Source of the DNA: Apilactobacillus waqarii
GTDB taxonomy: Bacteria > Bacillota > Bacilli > Lactobacillales > Lactobacillaceae
Assembly (NCBI RefSeq): GCF_019061205.1
Contig: NZ_JAHQYH010000002.1
Location: 62,001 to 126,000 of the forward strand
Direction: 5' to 3'
Length of the DNA stretch: 64,000 nt
Made by a program: the position numbers and the translations under genes. Below, piece by piece: positions 61,318 to 64,000 of the stretch. The notes under the pieces were generated by a model. That model ran no database searches and was not told the DNA's origin. It worked only from the letters and a program-made list of their open reading frames with translations. How positions within the stretch are numbered: position 1 is the stretch's first letter; every line of letters begins with the position of its first letter.

Positions 61318-62544
61318 ATGGATGTCATTAATGAATCAAAGCACTTCAGTTTTGATCAAAAAAAGACGCTTGCCTCCACGACGGTTGGTTTTGCACTAGA
61401 AAATATGGATAGCATGTTCTTATCATTCGCTCTATCATCAATGATTTTGAGTTTACATATCAGTCCCGCAGCGGCAGGACTTACTTCGACAATCACCAAT
61501 TTAGGAAAACTATTTGGTGGATTATTATTCGGAATTTTGGCCGATCGATTCGGTCGTGTCAAAATCTTCTCACATACGATTTTCTTGTTCGCGATTGCGA
61601 CAGGATTACTATTCTTTGCTCACAATATTTATGAAATCTATCTACTAAGATTTCTAGCCGGAGTTGGTTCCGGTGGTGAATTTGGGGCAGGGGTGTCACT
61701 TATTTCTGAACACTTCCAAGGCTTTAAGGTCGGAAAAATCATTTCCTTCTCAGCCGCCGGTGGTCAAATGGGTGGAATCATGGCAGCGATTATCGCTTCC
61801 ATTGTTCTTCCAATGTTTGGCTGGAACACATTATTCTTATTCGGATTAATTCCGGTTGCCTTGGCTTACTTCATTCGTCGTCATCTAAAGGAAAGTCCGG
61901 TTTATGAAGCGGAAGTAAAGAAGAACAACAAGCTTCCACATGTTTCCTTTTCTGAACTATTTAAGACACCACAATTGGCATGGCAAACTATCGTCATCAC
62001 CATCATGGTGATTGTTGAAAACGCCGGTTATTACGGTCTAATGATCTGGTTACCAACCATCATGCAAAAGCAACTGCATGTATCAATTTCAAAGTCATCA
62101 CTATGGATGATTGTCACAATCGTCGGTATTAGTTTGGGAATGATTAGCTTTGGTTACATCATGGACAAGATTGGTCCTAGGGTGGCATTCGCATTCTTCA
62201 TGCTATCAGCTGCCGTTGCCATTTATGGAATTGCGATTGCGCACAGTGCAATGATGTTACTAGTATTTAGCGCATTCGCCGGCTTCTTCGCTGCTGGTTT
62301 CTATGGTGGATTTGGTGCCATCATCAGTCGCCTATATCCTACCAACATTAGAACCACTGCCAACAACATGATCATGGCAATTGGTAAGTCAGTTGGTGGT
62401 TTTTCACCGGTATTAATGGGATTATTAATGGCTAAATTCTCATTGATTCAAATCATGGTCTTTATGTCACTAATGTATCTAGTTGCTGTTATCGCCATGT
62501 TGACACTAAAGAAGCTTAGAAACTTTAACCATGGTTACATGTAA
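61318..62544 (+). CDS. MFS transporter (metabolite:H+ symporter type)
   Basis: 408 residues, twelve membrane helices. Loop 2-3 signature GGLLFGILADRFGRVKIF, GVGSGGEFGAGVSLISEHF in helix 4-5 and the second-half repeat SFGYIMDKIGPRVAF place it in the sugar/metabolite:H+ symporter branch (aromatic acid/MHS-like). The substrate cannot be read from sequence. Monocistronic, starting 181 bases after the DUF1003 gene, with AGAGGAA upstream. A PurBox-like half site in its promoter might hint at purine or nucleoside-related control, which is weak. Confidence 0.82.
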   Translation: MDVINESKHFSFDQKKTLASTTVGFALENMDSMFLSFALSSMILSLHISPAAAGLTSTITNLGKLFGGLLFGILADRFGRVKIFSHTIFLFAIATGLLFFAHNIYEIYLLRFLAGVGSGGEFGAGVSLISEHFQGFKVGKIISFSAAGGQMGGIMAAIIASIVLPMFGWNTLFLFGLIPVALAYFIRRHLKESPVYEAEVKKNNKLPHVSFSELFKTPQLAWQTIVITIMVIVENAGYYGLMIWLPTIMQKQLHVSISKSSLWMIVTIVGISLGMISFGYIMDKIGPRVAFAFFMLSAAVAIYGIAIAHSAMMLLVFSAFAGFFAAGFYGGFGAIISRLYPTNIRTTANNMIMAIGKSVGGFSPVLMGLLMAKFSLIQIMVFMSLMYLVAVIAMLTLKKLRNFNHGYM

Positions 62545-62676
62545 AATAAATAAAAAGTGAATTTGATATAAGTAAAAATTGACCTTGTGTCTATTTTTAG
62601 TTATTATTAAGTTAAGAAATAATTATAAAATGATTAGACATGATTATTTTCATTCATATTTAGGGGGATTTTCATA

Positions 62677-63000
62677 ATGGATAACGGTTCAAACAACCAA
62701 CAACCAGATTTTCAACAACAAAATGGTCAACCAAACGGTGGTAACCAATCAATCTACATCAACCAAGCTAAGGCTAATGGTATCGGTACTGCCGGTTTCG
62801 TATTATCATTAATTGCTTTGTTGGTTACTTCATGGATTCCATTTGTTGACTTCGTTGTATGGCTACTAGGTGCCATCTTCTCAATTATTGGTTTATTCAA
62901 GCAACCTAAGGGACTTGCAATTGCAGGTACTATCATTTCATTTATTGGTATTATCTTCATCTTGTTCGTACTATCATTTATCGGTGCAGCATTAGCTTAA
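62677..63000 (+). CDS. Small two-helix membrane protein (DUF4190-like)
   Basis: 107 residues. Low-complexity Gln/Asn/Gly-rich cytoplasmic N-terminus (2-30) followed by GIGTAGFVLSLIALLVT, a short loop with Phe/Pro, and a second hydrophobic pair (AIFSIIGLFKQPKGLAIAGTIIS, IIFILFVLSFIGAAL). Helix and KG-LAIAG loop pattern resembles DUF4190 proteins of unknown function. AGGGGGA precedes the ATG. Ends before a shared terminator. Confidence 0.7.
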   Translation: MDNGSNNQQPDFQQQNGQPNGGNQSIYINQAKANGIGTAGFVLSLIALLVTSWIPFVDFVVWLLGAIFSIIGLFKQPKGLAIAGTIISFIGIIFILFVLSFIGAALA

Positions 63001-63055
63001 TACTAGTAAGATAAAGGTGCTTGATTTGATCGATGATTAAAACAAGTACATAAAT

Positions 63056-63090
63056 AAAAAAGCACTATCCATTAGGATAGTGCTTTTTTA
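63056..63090. terminator. Bidirectional terminator
   Basis: AAAGCACTATCC-ATTA-GGATAGTGCTTT with A- and T-runs. The stop codon and last codons of the convergent Rrf2 gene are inside it. Confidence 0.93.
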
Positions 63091-63509
63091 TTGCCGTCAA
63101 CGACATCTTTGACGATATCGGCGAGGGTGATTTTGCTCATTTCGACTTCGGCTTGTTGTTGCACTTCATCGTATGCCTTATGCAAAGCAGATTGAATGTT
63201 GGCCCCAACAGGACATTGTTGATTAGTTTCTTCATCAACGTGGAATAAGTCGGGTTCATCGATTGCTTTGTAGACATCGAGAAGGGTGATTTCAAAAGTT
63301 GGTTTGCTTAATGATACGGCAGCACGGCCGGGTTCGCTCCTGATTAATCCAGCATTTTTGAGTGAAGACATTAGACGACGCACAAGACTAGGATTGGAAT
63401 TAATGCTACCAGCAATTGCACGACTTGATAAATCATCTTCGACGATCTCAGTTGCTCCAATGTAGGTCAAAATATGAACAGCATCACTTAAACGGTGTGA
63501 ATACTTCAT
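63072..63509 (-). CDS. Rrf2-family transcriptional regulator
   Basis: 145 residues. Winged HTH: YSHRLSDAVHILTYIG, SSRAIAGSINSNPSLVRRLMSSLKNAGLIRSEPGR and SLSKPTFEITLLDVYKAID are typical of Rrf2. Only one Cys (QQCPVG) remains in the loop where IscR/NsrR have three, so an Fe-S cluster is unlikely; it resembles the YwnA/CymR-like group. Its ATG overlaps the stop of the upstream oxidoreductase gene by one base (TAATG), making an operon. Probably senses redox or electrophile stress, by analogy. Confidence 0.87.
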   Translation of the reverse strand: MKYSHRLSDAVHILTYIGATEIVEDDLSSRAIAGSINSNPSLVRRLMSSLKNAGLIRSEPGRAAVSLSKPTFEITLLDVYKAIDEPDLFHVDEETNQQCPVGANIQSALHKAYDEVQQQAEVEMSKITLADIVKDVVDGNKKALS

Positions 63510-64000
63510 TATTTGATAACCTTCTTGATTGCGTCTTCGATTGGAGTAAGTGAATGGCTAATTACAGCAGTTAAGTCATTTGTTTCTTCATCCAATTGGC
63601 CATCGGCGATTAATTCTTGAATGTCTGAAACAATTCCAACAGTGGCATCATCTAGTCCAGATTCTCTTAGACCATTCTTATAGTCTTCAGCTGATGCTGA
63701 GATAACAGGGAAGTCCTTGCCGGTTGCCTTCTTTAATGCTTCTGCTAAGTCAGCATAAGTACGACGTTGACCGGCAAATTCGTAGATTTCTTTTGGTGAC
63801 TTGCTTAATAGGACACGAACTGCACCTTCAGCGTATTCTGCTTCTAGTGCCCAACCAACATGACCGTCACCAGCACCGTAAACAAATGGTTGGCCTTCAC
63901 TGGCAGGCTTTAGCACAGTCACTTCGTTTTCTAGATACCAGTTGTTACGAACGAATGCATGCGCGATGCCGCTTTCCTTGATGGCTGCTTCTGTTTGAGT
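63509..64000 (-). CDS. NmrA-like NAD(P)H-binding oxidoreductase (QorB-like), 5' part outside window
   Basis: The C-terminal 163 codons are visible; the start lies beyond 64000. ESGIAHAFVRNNWYLENE is the hallmark of QorB/NmrA-like atypical short-chain proteins, followed by GAGDGHVGWALEAEYAEGAVRVLL and YEFAGQRRTYADLAEALKKATGKDF. These proteins bind NADPH and reduce quinones or act as redox sensors. Its stop overlaps the ATG of the Rrf2 gene, suggesting the regulator controls this reductase. Confidence 0.87.
   Translation of the reverse strand, partial: TQTEAAIKESGIAHAFVRNNWYLENEVTVLKPASEGQPFVYGAGDGHVGWALEAEYAEGAVRVLLSKSPKEIYEFAGQRRTYADLAEALKKATGKDFPVISASAEDYKNGLRESGLDDATVGIVSDIQELIADGQLDEETNDLTAVISHSLTPIEDAIKKVIK

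Overview
The window looks like chromosomal DNA of a low-GC Gram-positive lactic acid bacterium of the family Lactobacillaceae. The evidence is AT-rich DNA, AAGGAGG-type ribosome binding sites, LPQTG sortase-anchored surface proteins, a malolactic enzyme, a water-forming NADH oxidase, ClpL, PepN and a purEKCSQLFMNHD operon. A heterofermentative, insect- or plant-associated genus such as Apilactobacillus or Fructilactobacillus would fit, but the sequence alone does not prove the genus. No phage, insertion sequence, CRISPR array or rRNA operon is visible.

Layout. 1-7 kb: start of an amino-acid ABC transporter gene, clpL behind a perfect CtsR-type operator, a GtrA-like membrane protein, a MetF-like reductase, and the divergent malolactic pair mleA/mleR. 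7-12 kb: two LPQTG surface proteins (an L-type lectin with a 27-bp serine-repeat stalk, and a MucBP adhesin). 12-17 kb: a polar amino-acid/cystine ABC importer, two tandem MscS channels, a small membrane protein and a TetR regulator. 17-22 kb: a MacB-like exporter, a GH25 lysozyme with a Lys/His-rich tail, three tRNA-Asn genes, an SGNH hydrolase. 22-31 kb: NADH oxidase behind a Rex/CRP-like palindrome, an hrtRBA-like heme-efflux operon, a metal-binding lipoprotein with an ArsR regulator, a phosphodiesterase and a GPP34-like protein. 30-35 kb: three tiny paralogous proteins, an ACT-domain protein, thrB, thrC and divergent hom. 35-38 kb: an Apf-like wall hydrolase, then catalase and a DyP peroxidase sharing a promoter region with a perfect PerR box. 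38.5-38.9 kb: a gene-free cluster of DnaA boxes before rlmH. 39-45 kb: an XRE regulator with three paralogous membrane proteins, a stand-alone fragment of a GH70 glucansucrase, and an LRR/MucBP LPQTG protein. 45-60 kb: pepN, a D,D-carboxypeptidase, and the eleven-gene purine operon. 60-64 kb: DUF1003 protein, MFS transporter, small membrane protein, Rrf2 regulator and a partial NmrA-like oxidoreductase.

How the genes fit together. Several loci deal with oxygen and heme: NADH oxidase, heme catalase, heme DyP peroxidase, a PerR box and an hrtRBA-like operon. This suits an organism that takes up heme rather than making it. The three LPQTG proteins share a promoter architecture and so may be co-regulated. 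Gene orientation changes around the DnaA-box cluster (mostly minus on its left, strongly plus on its right), which together with rlmH raises the possibility of an origin-proximal or origin-like site. The observations most worth following are that cluster, the orphan GH70 fragment, the XRE/membrane-protein cluster, the three tiny paralogues beside the threonine genes, and the shared surface-protein promoter.
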